From the NCBI RefSeq assembly GCF_001684975.1, contig NZ_MAYH01000012.1:558001-622000 (forward strand): a stretch of DNA of 64,000 nt, read 5' to 3'. Shown here one piece after another: positions 8,144-17,146 of the stretch (positions within the stretch are counted from its first letter, which is position 1; the number at the start of each line of letters is the position of its first letter). Origin of the DNA: Chryseobacterium artocarpi. GTDB taxonomy: Bacteria > Bacteroidota > Bacteroidia > Flavobacteriales > Weeksellaceae. The position numbers and the translations under genes are program-made. The notes below the pieces were generated by a model. The model saw only the letters and a list, made by a program, of their open reading frames with translations. It made no database searches and had not been told where the DNA came from.

Positions 8144-9517
8144 TCATTTAATAACAATTTTCTGGCTGTAAGATTTTAGGTCACCGGATTTTAGGTTGAC
8201 AAAATAAACTCCAGCTGGTATTTCTGAAATATTAATGCTCTTACCGTTGATAATTTGTTTAGTTTCTAATACTTTTCGACCATCAGCACTGATTATTTCC
8301 AAGGTTGTTTTTTTATCCTTTACTCCTTCAATGAAAATTTCTTTACTCGCCGGGTTAGGATAAATCCTTAGACTTTGTGAATGTTGGTTTTCCTGTGTGT
8401 TTAAAGTGATTGTTTTAATCTTAAATATCTTTCCGCTGTTAACGGCTGCAACGTAAAGCTCTTTTTGAGAATCCTGTCCGAAGGTAGAAAAACGATTTCC
8501 AGTGTAAGGAGATGTCCAGACAATGGAATTATCAAGGTTCAGGATGCCGATTTGTGTGGAACAATAGTCTGCAAAAAAATATTTTCCCTGTAGGGAAGGA
8601 TATTCCGTGCCTCTGTAAACATAACCTCCGGTGATGGAACATTTTCCACCTGAATGATCATAAACAGCAACAGGAAATGTCATAGAAGATTGCGGAGGAC
8701 ATCCTGCTGTGTTGTAAACTGTGTTTCCTTCATAGCAGCGCCATCCGTAATTGAGCCCGGCTTGGGTAATGGGCATCTTGTTGATTTCTTCTATGGCTCC
8801 TTGTCCTACATCAGCAATCCATGCGTTACCTGTATTGAGATCAAAAGAAAACTTCCATCCGTTTCTGAGTCCGTAAGCCCATACTTCATCTGCGCCATCT
8901 ACGTTAGTACCAACAAAAGGATTATCTGTCGGAATGTTGTAAGGATTTGTGGTGGCATCTACATCTATTCTCAGCATTTTTCCTAAAAGTACATTTTTGT
9001 TTTGAGCATTGTTGTTTGGATCTCCGCCACTACCGCCGTCTCCGGTGATGATCCAAAGCTTTCCGTCTGGTGCAAAATGTATGCTTCCTCCATTGTGATT
9101 TTCGAAAGGTTTGGGAATATTCAGTAAGATCTTCTCAGAATTAGGATCAGCCACGTTGGGATCTGTAGTACTTACGGTATATCTTGCGACTACGACATTG
9201 CCAGCGGTGTTGTTATAATATACAAAAAAATACCCGTTGGTCAGGTATTGTGGATGAAATGCAAGTCCGAGAAGACCTCTTTCTCCTCCATAAACAATTT
9301 TTGTTGAGATATTTAAAAAATTAACTGGATTAACAGCTCCGTTGGGTTGGATAATCTTTATCATTCCATTCTGCTGTACTACAAACAATCGGCTGTCATT
9401 GGCGTTTGTAATCTCAACCGGGCTGGTAAGTCCGGTGACAAATTCTTCCAAATTAATGCTTTGAGCATTAACAATTAAAGAAGAAAAAATACTAAGGGTA
9501 AAAAGTAGTTTTTTCAT
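8144..9517 (-). CDS. Secreted PQQ-type sugar dehydrogenase (GSDH family) with T9SS sorting domain
   Basis: 457 residues. Signal peptide at 1-18 (ends VNAQS). Residues about 25-370 form the six-bladed glucose/sorbosone dehydrogenase propeller: GERGLLGLAFHPQY, HNGGSIHFAPDGKLWIITGD, VWAYGLRNGWKFSFD, INYGW-type NYGWRCYEG, and CSITGGYVYRG. In the family this fold binds PQQ and calcium and oxidises sugars. The last 75 residues are a type A T9SS sorting domain (LRIYPNPASKEIFIEG ... IPAGVYFVNLKSG ... QKIVIK), so export to the surface or medium by the Por/type IX system is expected. Substrate unknown; whether this species makes PQQ is not shown here. Confidence 0.9.
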   Translation of the reverse strand: MKKLLFTLSIFSSLIVNAQSINLEEFVTGLTSPVEITNANDSRLFVVQQNGMIKIIQPNGAVNPVNFLNISTKIVYGGERGLLGLAFHPQYLTNGYFFVYYNNTAGNVVVARYTVSTTDPNVADPNSEKILLNIPKPFENHNGGSIHFAPDGKLWIITGDGGSGGDPNNNAQNKNVLLGKMLRIDVDATTNPYNIPTDNPFVGTNVDGADEVWAYGLRNGWKFSFDLNTGNAWIADVGQGAIEEINKMPITQAGLNYGWRCYEGNTVYNTAGCPPQSSMTFPVAVYDHSGGKCSITGGYVYRGTEYPSLQGKYFFADYCSTQIGILNLDNSIVWTSPYTGNRFSTFGQDSQKELYVAAVNSGKIFKIKTITLNTQENQHSQSLRIYPNPASKEIFIEGVKDKKTTLEIISADGRKVLETKQIINGKSINISEIPAGVYFVNLKSGDLKSYSQKIVIK

Positions 9518-9696
9518 AATATTTTGATAGATAAGGTGTTGAAATATGAATGAAAATTTTATACCAATTATATTTTGAAGACTTCATTAAGATACGATGA
9601 AAAAATTGTTAAATCTTAAATAGAAATCAGAATACCAATATATCTGAAAATAAACCATTTCTGTTGTTAAAAATTCATAAAATACAAGAAAATCAT

Positions 9697-9704
9697 TATA
9701 TTTG
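9697..9704 (+). promoter_or_regulatory. Probable -7 box for secDF
   Basis: TATATTTG fits TAnnTTTG and lies 29 bp before the secDF ATG. No clear -33 box at standard spacing. Confidence 0.5.
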
Positions 9705-9733
9705 CCGACTTAATTTAACGTAGTTATAACAAA

Positions 9734-12628
9734 ATGCAAGGAAAAGGACTTATTACAATTGTTGCTATTGTCCTGGGGTTGATCTGCTTAAACGAGCTAT
9801 TACCAACCTGGTACGCCAGCAAAATTGAATCGCAGATTGAAGCTGCGAAAGGAAACGAGAAAGAGATCAAACGCATCAAGGAAGATACTCTTAATCTTGG
9901 GTATACGAAGCTTTATTATTCTAAAGCTAAAGACAAGGAAATGAAACTTGGTCTTGACTTAAAAGGAGGGATCAACGTTCTATTGGAAATCAACCAGAGA
10001 GATTTGGTAAATGATTTAACCAATTATTCAACAAATCCTGTTCTTATTGAGGCTTTAAACAAGACTGATGAAGTTCAGAAAAACTCAACAAAATCTTATA
10101 TCGACAACTTCTTCGATCAGTTCGATGCGGTAAACAAAGCAAAAGGAACAAACCTTAAGCTTGCGGATCCGGAACTTTTCGGGAATACAAATTTATCTGA
10201 AATCAAGTACAATACGGCTGATGAACAGGTAAAAAGTATTGTGAAGAGAAGGATAGATCTTTCTGTAGGAACAGCTTTCGAGGTAATCAGAACGAGAATT
10301 GACAAATTAGGAGCAATCCAGCCAAACGTTCAGAGAGTACCTGGTACAGCGAGAATTTCTGTAGAAATGCCTGGTATGAAGGATATCGACAAGGTAAAGA
10401 AAATGCTTCAGACTTCTGCAAAACTTCAGTTCTGGGAAGTACAGCAAGTGCCTGAAATTGCACCTTATTTCCAAACATTGACAACTATGGTTGCTGCGAA
10501 AGGAGATTCTATGGGAGTTGCAAAAAATGTGAACTTCATGAACCTTTTACAGCTTGACAAATTAAGAACTAATGGTGTTGCAAGTGTAAAGCTATCTGAT
10601 ACTGCTGCTGTAAACAAAATTTTAAACAGTAAAGTAGGGATTGCTGCACGTCCTGCAAACATTAAATATACACAGTTCATGTGGGGTTACAAACCTGAAA
10701 CTACAAGTCCTGATGATTTGGTATTGTATGCGATCAGAAGTAACATCAACCAAAAAGCTCCGGTAGACGGTGCTGTAGAAACAGCTAACATCAGCTATGA
10801 CGAACTTGGAAGAGTTGTAGTGGATATGCAGATGGATTCTAAAGGAGCTAAAGAATGGAAAACTTTAACGGAGAAAAACGTTGGAAAACCAGTAGCTGTA
10901 ACACTTGATAACAGAGTATACACTGCTCCAAACGTTGTAGGTGCTATTCCTAACGGGAGAACTCAAATCTCTGGTAACTTCTCTCAGGAAGAAGCTAAAG
11001 AATTGGTTGACGTTTTAGGTGCTGGTAAATTACCTGCAGGTGCAAAAGTAGTTCAGGCTACTCAGGTAGGTCCGTCATTAGGACAGGAATCTATCAACGC
11101 AGGTATGATTTCATTTGCTATTGCATTCTTAATTATCATTGTTTATATCATTTTCTATTATGGTGGTGCAGGGGTTTACGCTGTAATCGCAATGGTAATC
11201 AACTTATTCTATATTTTCGGAATTATGGATTCCGGAGACTTTACGCTAACACTTCCTGGTATTGCGGGTATCGTATTGACGATGGCGATGGCAGTGGATA
11301 CAAACGTAATTATCTACGAAAGAACGAAAGAAGAATTATTCGCGGGTAAGAGCATCTTAGAAGCTTATAAGGACGGTTTCAAACACGCATTAAGCGCAAT
11401 TATTGATGGTCACTCAACTACGTTACTAACCGCTGTTGTATTGTTCTTCTTCGGAACAGGACCTATCAAAGGATTTGCTTTAACGCTGATGATTGGTATT
11501 ATCATGACATTATTCACGTCTGTATTATTATCAAGAGTAATGATTTTCAACAGACTGAACAAAGGTAAACACCTTTCTGTATGGACTCCACCAACGAAAA
11601 ACTTATTCAGAAATACTTGGATTGATTTCATCGGAAAGAGAAAATATGCATATATTATTTCTGCTGTTTTAACAGTAATCTGTATTGGGTCTATGGTTAC
11701 TCATGGTTTCAAATATGGTATCGACTTTACAGGTGGTAGAAACTATGTAGTAAGATTTGATAAAGAAGTAAATGCTAACGACGTTGAAGAAAAATTAGTT
11801 AAAATATTCAAAACTGAAGATGGTAAAAATTCTTCTGTAGAAGCTAAGACTTTCGGAAATGCTAAGCAATTGAAAATCTCTACTGATTACCTTATTGAAG
11901 ATGAGTCTTTAAAAGCTGACCAGACTATTGAACAGAAATTATTCGAAGGATTAAAAGGAGATCTTCCTTCTAACATTACTTTAAATGACTTTAAATCTGC
12001 AGATAAAGATCACGCTGGTATTATCTCTTCTGAGAAAGTAGGTCCTACTGTGGCAGACGATATTCAGACACACGGTATTTTAGCTGTAGTAGCTGCATTG
12101 GCTGGTATCTTTATCTATATCTTATTTAGATTTAGAAAATGGCAGTTCTCTTTAGGTGCGGTAGCGGCATTATTCCACGATGCGGTTATTATTTTAGGAA
12201 CGTATTCATTACTTCACAAATATATGCCGTTCAATATGGAGATCAACCAGGATTTCATTGCTGCAATCCTTACAGTATTAGGATACTCAATCAATGATAC
12301 GGTAATTATCTTCGACAGAATTAGAGAATATCTAAGAGAGAAGAAATCATTAACATTGGCAGGGTTATTTGACGACTCTATCTCAAGTACATTGGGTAGA
12401 ACTTTCAACACGTCATTTACTACTATCCTTGTGATCCTTGCGATCTTCATCTTCGGTGGAGATAACCTAAGAGGATTCATGTTTGCGATGTTGATCGGTA
12501 TCGGATTCGGTACTTATTCATCAATCTTTATTGCATCAGCAATTGCTTATGACTTCCTTAAAAAAGGAAAAGAAGATGAAGTACACGGAAAGACAACTTC
12601 CGATAAAGAAGTACTTGCTTCAAAGTAA
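9734..12628 (+). CDS. secDF: Fused protein translocase subunit SecDF
   Basis: 964 residues, SecD and SecF in one chain as is usual in Bacteroidota. The SecD half starts with one helix and a long periplasmic domain (LGLDLKGGINVLLEI, the D1 motif, then VPGTARISVEMPGM), followed by a six-helix block with GIVLTMAMAVDTNVIIYERTKEE. The SecF half begins near residue 640 with YKYGIDFTGGRNYVVRFD and ends in six helices carrying LTVLGYSINDTVIIFDRIRE. The acidic residues in the DTN and NDT motifs drive proton-coupled pulling of exported proteins at SecYEG. Single gene with its own promoter and terminator. Confidence 0.97.
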   Translation: MQGKGLITIVAIVLGLICLNELLPTWYASKIESQIEAAKGNEKEIKRIKEDTLNLGYTKLYYSKAKDKEMKLGLDLKGGINVLLEINQRDLVNDLTNYSTNPVLIEALNKTDEVQKNSTKSYIDNFFDQFDAVNKAKGTNLKLADPELFGNTNLSEIKYNTADEQVKSIVKRRIDLSVGTAFEVIRTRIDKLGAIQPNVQRVPGTARISVEMPGMKDIDKVKKMLQTSAKLQFWEVQQVPEIAPYFQTLTTMVAAKGDSMGVAKNVNFMNLLQLDKLRTNGVASVKLSDTAAVNKILNSKVGIAARPANIKYTQFMWGYKPETTSPDDLVLYAIRSNINQKAPVDGAVETANISYDELGRVVVDMQMDSKGAKEWKTLTEKNVGKPVAVTLDNRVYTAPNVVGAIPNGRTQISGNFSQEEAKELVDVLGAGKLPAGAKVVQATQVGPSLGQESINAGMISFAIAFLIIIVYIIFYYGGAGVYAVIAMVINLFYIFGIMDSGDFTLTLPGIAGIVLTMAMAVDTNVIIYERTKEELFAGKSILEAYKDGFKHALSAIIDGHSTTLLTAVVLFFFGTGPIKGFALTLMIGIIMTLFTSVLLSRVMIFNRLNKGKHLSVWTPPTKNLFRNTWIDFIGKRKYAYIISAVLTVICIGSMVTHGFKYGIDFTGGRNYVVRFDKEVNANDVEEKLVKIFKTEDGKNSSVEAKTFGNAKQLKISTDYLIEDESLKADQTIEQKLFEGLKGDLPSNITLNDFKSADKDHAGIISSEKVGPTVADDIQTHGILAVVAALAGIFIYILFRFRKWQFSLGAVAALFHDAVIILGTYSLLHKYMPFNMEINQDFIAAILTVLGYSINDTVIIFDRIREYLREKKSLTLAGLFDDSISSTLGRTFNTSFTTILVILAIFIFGGDNLRGFMFAMLIGIGFGTYSSIFIASAIAYDFLKKGKEDEVHGKTTSDKEVLASK

Positions 12629-12650
12629 TACGAACTACAATAAATTAGTA

Positions 12651-12678
12651 AAAGCCTTTCGAAAGAAAGGCTTTTTTA
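12651..12678 (+). terminator. Rho-independent terminator after secDF
   Basis: Perfect 10-bp stem AAAGCCTTTC-GAAA-GAAAGGCTTT with a T run, 22 bp after the stop. Confidence 0.92.
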
Positions 12679-12800
12679 TTTCTGGTTATCACAATTTAAA
12701 CTTATGTTGCTTCCTGCTTTTTATATTTTCTGTCATTTTAAGGAAAGAAATATTTTGGTGATAATAATGAACATGAACCATTGTGTAGGATAGCTGTTGT

Positions 12801-13013
12801 TCAGATATTTTCATCCTTTAGATCCTCTCTTACTCCCTGTATTAGTAGATCATACATTTCGTTTGAATCAGTTGTTTCAGAATAAGCACCAATGTAAGTC
12901 ATATTGCCATTTGCTCTAATGTATGTACCAAAAGGCGCAAACTCACCATTTTCTTTTGAAAATAATTCTGCTTGCTCCATAAGAGAGTTTAGTAATTTTT
13001 CGATATTGTTCAT
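12801..13013 (-). CDS. Small acidic protein at the end of the effector cassette (possible immunity protein or remnant)
   Basis: 70 residues, no signal peptide, no membrane helix. It reads like the first part of a larger cytoplasmic fold found among immunity-type proteins: a helix (LLNSLMEQAELFSK), then EFAPFGTYIRANGNMTYIG, then a helix. The resemblance is by eye and weak. It is last in the five-gene minus-strand cassette, 10 bp after the SH3 lipoprotein. After its stop another frame on the same strand stays open for about 30 codons, so a truncation or frameshift of a longer protein is possible. Function unknown. Confidence 0.6.
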   Translation of the reverse strand: MNNIEKLLNSLMEQAELFSKENGEFAPFGTYIRANGNMTYIGAYSETTDSNEMYDLLIQGVREDLKDENI

Positions 13014-13023
13014 TTAGAATACA

Positions 13024-14085
13024 TCACTTTGATTTTATCCTGCTTTTATGAATATAGCCTTCTTTTCCTTCTTTAGTTTTTACTAAAAACCAATCACCTG
13101 TATTATCCAAAACCTCAATATGTTCTCCTGATTTTACCTTTTGCAAAATCTCTGAGGATGTGTTTTTATCTTTTCTTAAATTGGTATAGCCATCTGGGTC
13201 AATTATGATGGCTGAAGACTGGCTGTCTGTTTTTTCGGAATTAATTATATATCCTTTTAATGTGTTTTGAATATTTTGATTAAAATAATTTCTTTCAAAT
13301 ACATTAAGCTTTATCAATAGTTCTTCACCAAAAAGAGGACTGATATCTATGAAATTTATTGTTTTGTTTTGCCATGCGGTGTATAAACTTGGCGAAAAAA
13401 TACACTCTTCAGTACTAAATTTAGATATTTTTCTTTTAAAAGACTCGCTAAATTCTTTTTCTTTATCTGGGAAGAGAAATAATTGCCCATTCTTTAAATC
13501 AATATCACCCAAATTGTCCTTAAAAAAAGACTGTTTTACAAAAAATTCGTCTAATTGTGGAAAAATTGAATTTAATAAGGTCGTTTCATGATATTTGGCT
13601 CCCTGTTGTATAAAAAATAATGGATTCTCTATAAAAAATTTTGTAAGTTTCTCACCATATAATTCAACACCATTATAGGCTACATCATTATCTTTGGAAA
13701 GTTCGGATAAGATGTAAAATGCATTTACATCTGATAATTGAATCATTCTGATAATCAATAATTGAGAGACTAATGTTGATTTAAATTCATCATCTTCAGT
13801 TTTTGTCTCTTTTAAAAATTTTATAAACTCAGTTCTATAATTTTTGTCTAATAAATCTTTAATTTCTATATCTTCAATATACTGATTATTGTATTGATAT
13901 TTTTTGAGGTCAATATCATTTTTTTGAAAAATTGTATTATCAATAGTAATACCATCTATTAGCCTCGTTTCATTTATGACCTGAGTATTATTCATAAGAT
14001 TATCTTGTTTTTTGTTGTTTTTTTGACAGCTATATGTCACAAATAAAAAGCTCAAAAAAAATATGCTTAATAATCTATTTAACAT
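13024..14085 (-). CDS. SH3-domain lipoprotein, candidate immunity protein
   Basis: 353 residues. Residues 1-20 are a lipoprotein signal (FLFVTYSCQKN; lipid on Cys20), so the protein faces the periplasm or outer surface. Residues about 80-280 are helix-rich and have no recognised fold. Residues about 298-350 are a bacterial SH3 domain: GYTNLRKDKNTSSEILQKV, GEHIEVLDNTGDWFLVKT, KEGYIHKSRI. Bacterial SH3 domains commonly bind peptidoglycan stem peptides. It starts 3 bp after the 841-residue wall-active protein. Periplasmic placement, wall binding and tight linkage are what one would expect of an immunity protein to a peptidoglycan-cutting effector. That role is inference; an accessory wall-binding factor is the alternative. 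Confidence 0.82.
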   Translation of the reverse strand: MLNRLLSIFFLSFLFVTYSCQKNNKKQDNLMNNTQVINETRLIDGITIDNTIFQKNDIDLKKYQYNNQYIEDIEIKDLLDKNYRTEFIKFLKETKTEDDEFKSTLVSQLLIIRMIQLSDVNAFYILSELSKDNDVAYNGVELYGEKLTKFFIENPLFFIQQGAKYHETTLLNSIFPQLDEFFVKQSFFKDNLGDIDLKNGQLFLFPDKEKEFSESFKRKISKFSTEECIFSPSLYTAWQNKTINFIDISPLFGEELLIKLNVFERNYFNQNIQNTLKGYIINSEKTDSQSSAIIIDPDGYTNLRKDKNTSSEILQKVKSGEHIEVLDNTGDWFLVKTKEGKEGYIHKSRIKSK

Positions 14086-14088
14086 GAT

Positions 14089-16614
14089 TTATTTCTTTAA
14101 AGTTAATTTTCCAGGTTTAACGTTTGGATTATTTTTATGATATTCAACCCACCAATCATAAAACTGCTTAGCCTCAGAATCCCATATTCTTATACAGCCT
14201 TTCGTTCTCAGTAGATCTGGATTTTTTCTTGGCTCAAATGTTTCAGTTTCTTGCCTTCCACCATGAATTCTTATGGCTGATCTACCACTTTTATCTGCTT
14301 CATCACCAGTACCCTTTATTGGTTCAAATGCCAGTCTTGGATTGGGACCATAAGTCGTTCTTTTTTTTCCTGATGATGATCCCATTATAAATGGAGATGA
14401 TGCTATTTGATATACCCCAAACGGAGCATCAGAATCTGTTATCATTCTATCTTCTCCTGCTATCCCTTCAAGTAGACAGTCTTTTATTGTAAAAACAATC
14501 TTTCCTGAGTGATCGTAAACCTCCATTTTTCCTCTTCTACAGTTGTTCCTAATAGGAGTTTTTTCTTTATGTGTACATTTACTACCAGTATATTTTTCTG
14601 TTATGATAACGTTCCATACTCCTTTTTCCAAAGTAGGTTGGATTTTTTGTTCTTGACTTTTTTGACATTCAAAAGTTTTAACTTTATGAGCCTTTCCTTC
14701 TTCATAAAAGTTACTAATACTTTTTTCAATTTCCCAAATATAAGTCTTTCCCTCTCCATCATATTCCTTTTTTCCACCATTTTCGTATCTTTTTCTTTCA
14801 CCTTCTTCATGAAGAAAAGTTGGATTTTGTCTGTAGCCGTAATGTCTTGATTTGCTTAAATCTGTTAATTTTCCATTTTTTTTATATGCTAAGGGGTATT
14901 GATTATCAAAAACAACATGGTTAGGTTGATTTCCTCTTCCAACATCAACAGGCATTAATATTGATAAATAAAAATCTGTAAGAGTATTGATTTTATCCTT
15001 CTTTTTTGCTAAATATTTCTCAACATAATCTAACTGCTGTATGGCGGTCATTTTTAATAAATCAGCCCTTGTTGTTCCAACGGATTCTGCTGCGGAATCT
15101 CCAAATTGTATGAGTCCGACATAGCTTGTTTTCTTTCCTGCGGTTGGTGAAAATGTTTTCCCTGTCTCCAATGCCATTCCTGCCATTAACAAATTAGGAT
15201 CTTTTCCTAGTCTTTTTGCTATTTGTATAACTTTTTTTCTAAACTCACAGCTGACTTTTTCTCCCCAAATCAAGTCTTTATACTGTTCTTTACAAATACA
15301 ACCAGAAGGAGTTTTCCCTTGCTTCGGTTCTTTCACCATCGTTGCGCTATCCCCACTCTCAACCCTTGTAGGCTCAGCATCTGCACTCACAGGCATCACA
15401 GCAGATTTTACAGAAGTATCATGATGTATCACTTCTATAAAATAATCCTGTCTACTGCTATCAGTGCCAATTCCTTTGGCTTTGTCAAACATTTCTTTTG
15501 TTAACAATACTCCTACAAAACTAGTATCCCCAACCAATACCCAATCCTTTTCATAAATTAAATCATTAGTCCAACTGAAATTGTCTTCCTCCCATATTTT
15601 GATCTTTACTTTTTTATTCTTCATCTCCTTTGCCATAATTTTTACAGCTACAGCTGTTCCAACTTTGGAAGAATGGAGCCTGTTTCCTTTTCCATCAACA
15701 AATTCAGCACTTAGTATCTTTCCTTGTGGATCATCACTCTTTTTTCCGCCTGTGGTAACTGGGAACTTTGCTGAATTCCCATCAGGTTTAGGTTTGGGTT
15801 TTTCTGGAGCAGGAGTTGTTTTAGGTTTTGCTGGTGAGGGAGTATGCCCTTTAGGAACCTCTCTTTTTCTTGGAGGTTCTGGATTATGAGTAGGGTTAAC
15901 TACATTGATGTTAGGACTTGCTTTTTGTATATGTTTGCTAACTACATCAGCCGTTACATAATATTCGTGGGTTGCTCCCTCACTTTTATCGCCTGATGCA
16001 GTGCGTGCATTGGCAATCATTACAGCCATCGTGTAAAAAGGTAATCTGAAAACAGCTTCTGCCATTCCTTTCTCATTAACTCTGCTAAGAACAGGGACAG
16101 GATTGATTTTATTCAAAGCATTTACGGTGGGGTTGTGTCCTTCTCCCTGAGCATCATCTTCCCAAAGGGTAAAAGCAATATTCATCTCGAACATCTCTAC
16201 ACAATATGCCCTTGCAATAATGGTATCTTTATAGCTTAATTTTTTACCTTTTGGAATAGGTTTATAGTTAGCGTCCAGAAGTTCCACTCTGGTTATTTTA
16301 GGTTCTTTAGCCCGTTGTGGATGTACAATCAGTTCTCCATAGTCTTCACCCTGACGTACAATGATCTTTATCCCCTTATGAAATAAACTCTTCTGTCCGA
16401 AAATATAAGGAACCATTTGACCTTCTTTATCGCTTCCGCCTTTTCTCCATCCTGTTTTGGTCTGCACCATCACTTCCCAATGGGGTTTGGGTACTTGCAA
16501 AGGGTTTTTAATAGGTTGCAAAGGATTCAGCCATCCATTTATTGTAGTGACAGAATACATTTCCTGTTTGCCGATCACAGGTTTATCGTTTCCGATGATT
16601 GTTAATTTTCCCAT
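14089..16614 (-). CDS. Bifunctional cell-wall protein: lysozyme-like plus L,D-transpeptidase-like domains (candidate secreted effector)
   Basis: 841 residues, no signal peptide, so a standard Sec exit is not expected. Order of parts: an N-terminal region with Ig-like beta character (about 1-230); a Pro/Lys linker (about 243-280); a second similar beta region (about 297-410, LSAEFVDGKGNRLHSSKVGT); a helical lysozyme/transglycosylase-like segment (about 450-600) with MALETGKTFSPTAG, YVGLIQFG and MTAIQQLDYVEKYL, where Glu483 is a likely acid; then an L,D-transpeptidase-like domain (about 695-830) with PFGVYQIA, IRIHGG (His784) and TKGCIRIWD (Cys807), the His...GC-I-R pattern of YkuD enzymes. It lies 10 bp after a PAAR-like protein gene and 3 bp before a lipoprotein gene. 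Best reading: a cargo effector delivered by a spike and acting on rival peptidoglycan. Catalysis is inferred from motifs only. Confidence 0.85.
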   Translation of the reverse strand: MGKLTIIGNDKPVIGKQEMYSVTTINGWLNPLQPIKNPLQVPKPHWEVMVQTKTGWRKGGSDKEGQMVPYIFGQKSLFHKGIKIIVRQGEDYGELIVHPQRAKEPKITRVELLDANYKPIPKGKKLSYKDTIIARAYCVEMFEMNIAFTLWEDDAQGEGHNPTVNALNKINPVPVLSRVNEKGMAEAVFRLPFYTMAVMIANARTASGDKSEGATHEYYVTADVVSKHIQKASPNINVVNPTHNPEPPRKREVPKGHTPSPAKPKTTPAPEKPKPKPDGNSAKFPVTTGGKKSDDPQGKILSAEFVDGKGNRLHSSKVGTAVAVKIMAKEMKNKKVKIKIWEEDNFSWTNDLIYEKDWVLVGDTSFVGVLLTKEMFDKAKGIGTDSSRQDYFIEVIHHDTSVKSAVMPVSADAEPTRVESGDSATMVKEPKQGKTPSGCICKEQYKDLIWGEKVSCEFRKKVIQIAKRLGKDPNLLMAGMALETGKTFSPTAGKKTSYVGLIQFGDSAAESVGTTRADLLKMTAIQQLDYVEKYLAKKKDKINTLTDFYLSILMPVDVGRGNQPNHVVFDNQYPLAYKKNGKLTDLSKSRHYGYRQNPTFLHEEGERKRYENGGKKEYDGEGKTYIWEIEKSISNFYEEGKAHKVKTFECQKSQEQKIQPTLEKGVWNVIITEKYTGSKCTHKEKTPIRNNCRRGKMEVYDHSGKIVFTIKDCLLEGIAGEDRMITDSDAPFGVYQIASSPFIMGSSSGKKRTTYGPNPRLAFEPIKGTGDEADKSGRSAIRIHGGRQETETFEPRKNPDLLRTKGCIRIWDSEAKQFYDWWVEYHKNNPNVKPGKLTLKK

Positions 16615-16624
16615 ATTTGTGTGT

Positions 16625-17128
16625 TTATTGGCAGATGTTTACATCTTCTTCCTGTTCATCCTGAAATTCTTTGTAGTCAAGTAACGGGTTAATATTCTGT
16701 TGCTGTTTTAGATCTACATTCCTAACATTCTGCTGGGTTACCTCCGCAACTTGCCCATGTTCTTTTATCGTTATTTTTCCTCCTGTTGCACACATCAATT
16801 CAGAAAGTTCCGTAATACAACTTTTGTTCATGACCTTTACTTTCTCATAGACTTTTTGCCATTTTCCAGCTGGAGCAAAAGCACAAGGTAAATAACCGCC
16901 TGAACTTGGTTTCAGCTTGCACTGCCCAAAGCTAGGACCAGATGGTATGAATTGTAGATCATCTTCTGTAACAGCTAAATAATCCGCTTGTCCTTCTTTG
17001 TTATTCCAATAATGTTTCTGGTGAGAGGTTACTTTAAACTGTGGAAACTGATTCCCTTGATTACATTGGGCTTTTCCTTTTTGGATCACGAAATATTTAC
17101 CATCGTGAGGGGAAGTGTTTTTTGACAT
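16625..17128 (-). CDS. PAAR-like protein (DUF4280 type), candidate spike tip
   Basis: 167 residues, no signal peptide. It matches by eye the PAAR-like DUF4280 family: an early Cys in KGKAQCNQGNQFP, conserved FGQCKLKPSSGGYLPCAFAPAGKW, and the ending SELMCATGGKITIKEHGQ, where a Cys-containing turn closes a beta prism. These proteins replace classic PAAR tips in Bacteroidota T6SS and related contractile systems and carry effectors on the tail spike. The C-terminal 35 residues are polar and acidic. Second gene of the cassette, 18 bp after the LysM gene and 10 bp before the wall-active effector. No VgrG, Hcp, sheath or baseplate gene is present in this window, so it would rely on an apparatus encoded elsewhere. 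Confidence 0.83.
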   Translation of the reverse strand: MSKNTSPHDGKYFVIQKGKAQCNQGNQFPQFKVTSHQKHYWNNKEGQADYLAVTEDDLQFIPSGPSFGQCKLKPSSGGYLPCAFAPAGKWQKVYEKVKVMNKSCITELSELMCATGGKITIKEHGQVAEVTQQNVRNVDLKQQQNINPLLDYKEFQDEQEEDVNICQ

Positions 17129-17146
17129 CGTATTGTGTTTTTAAAT

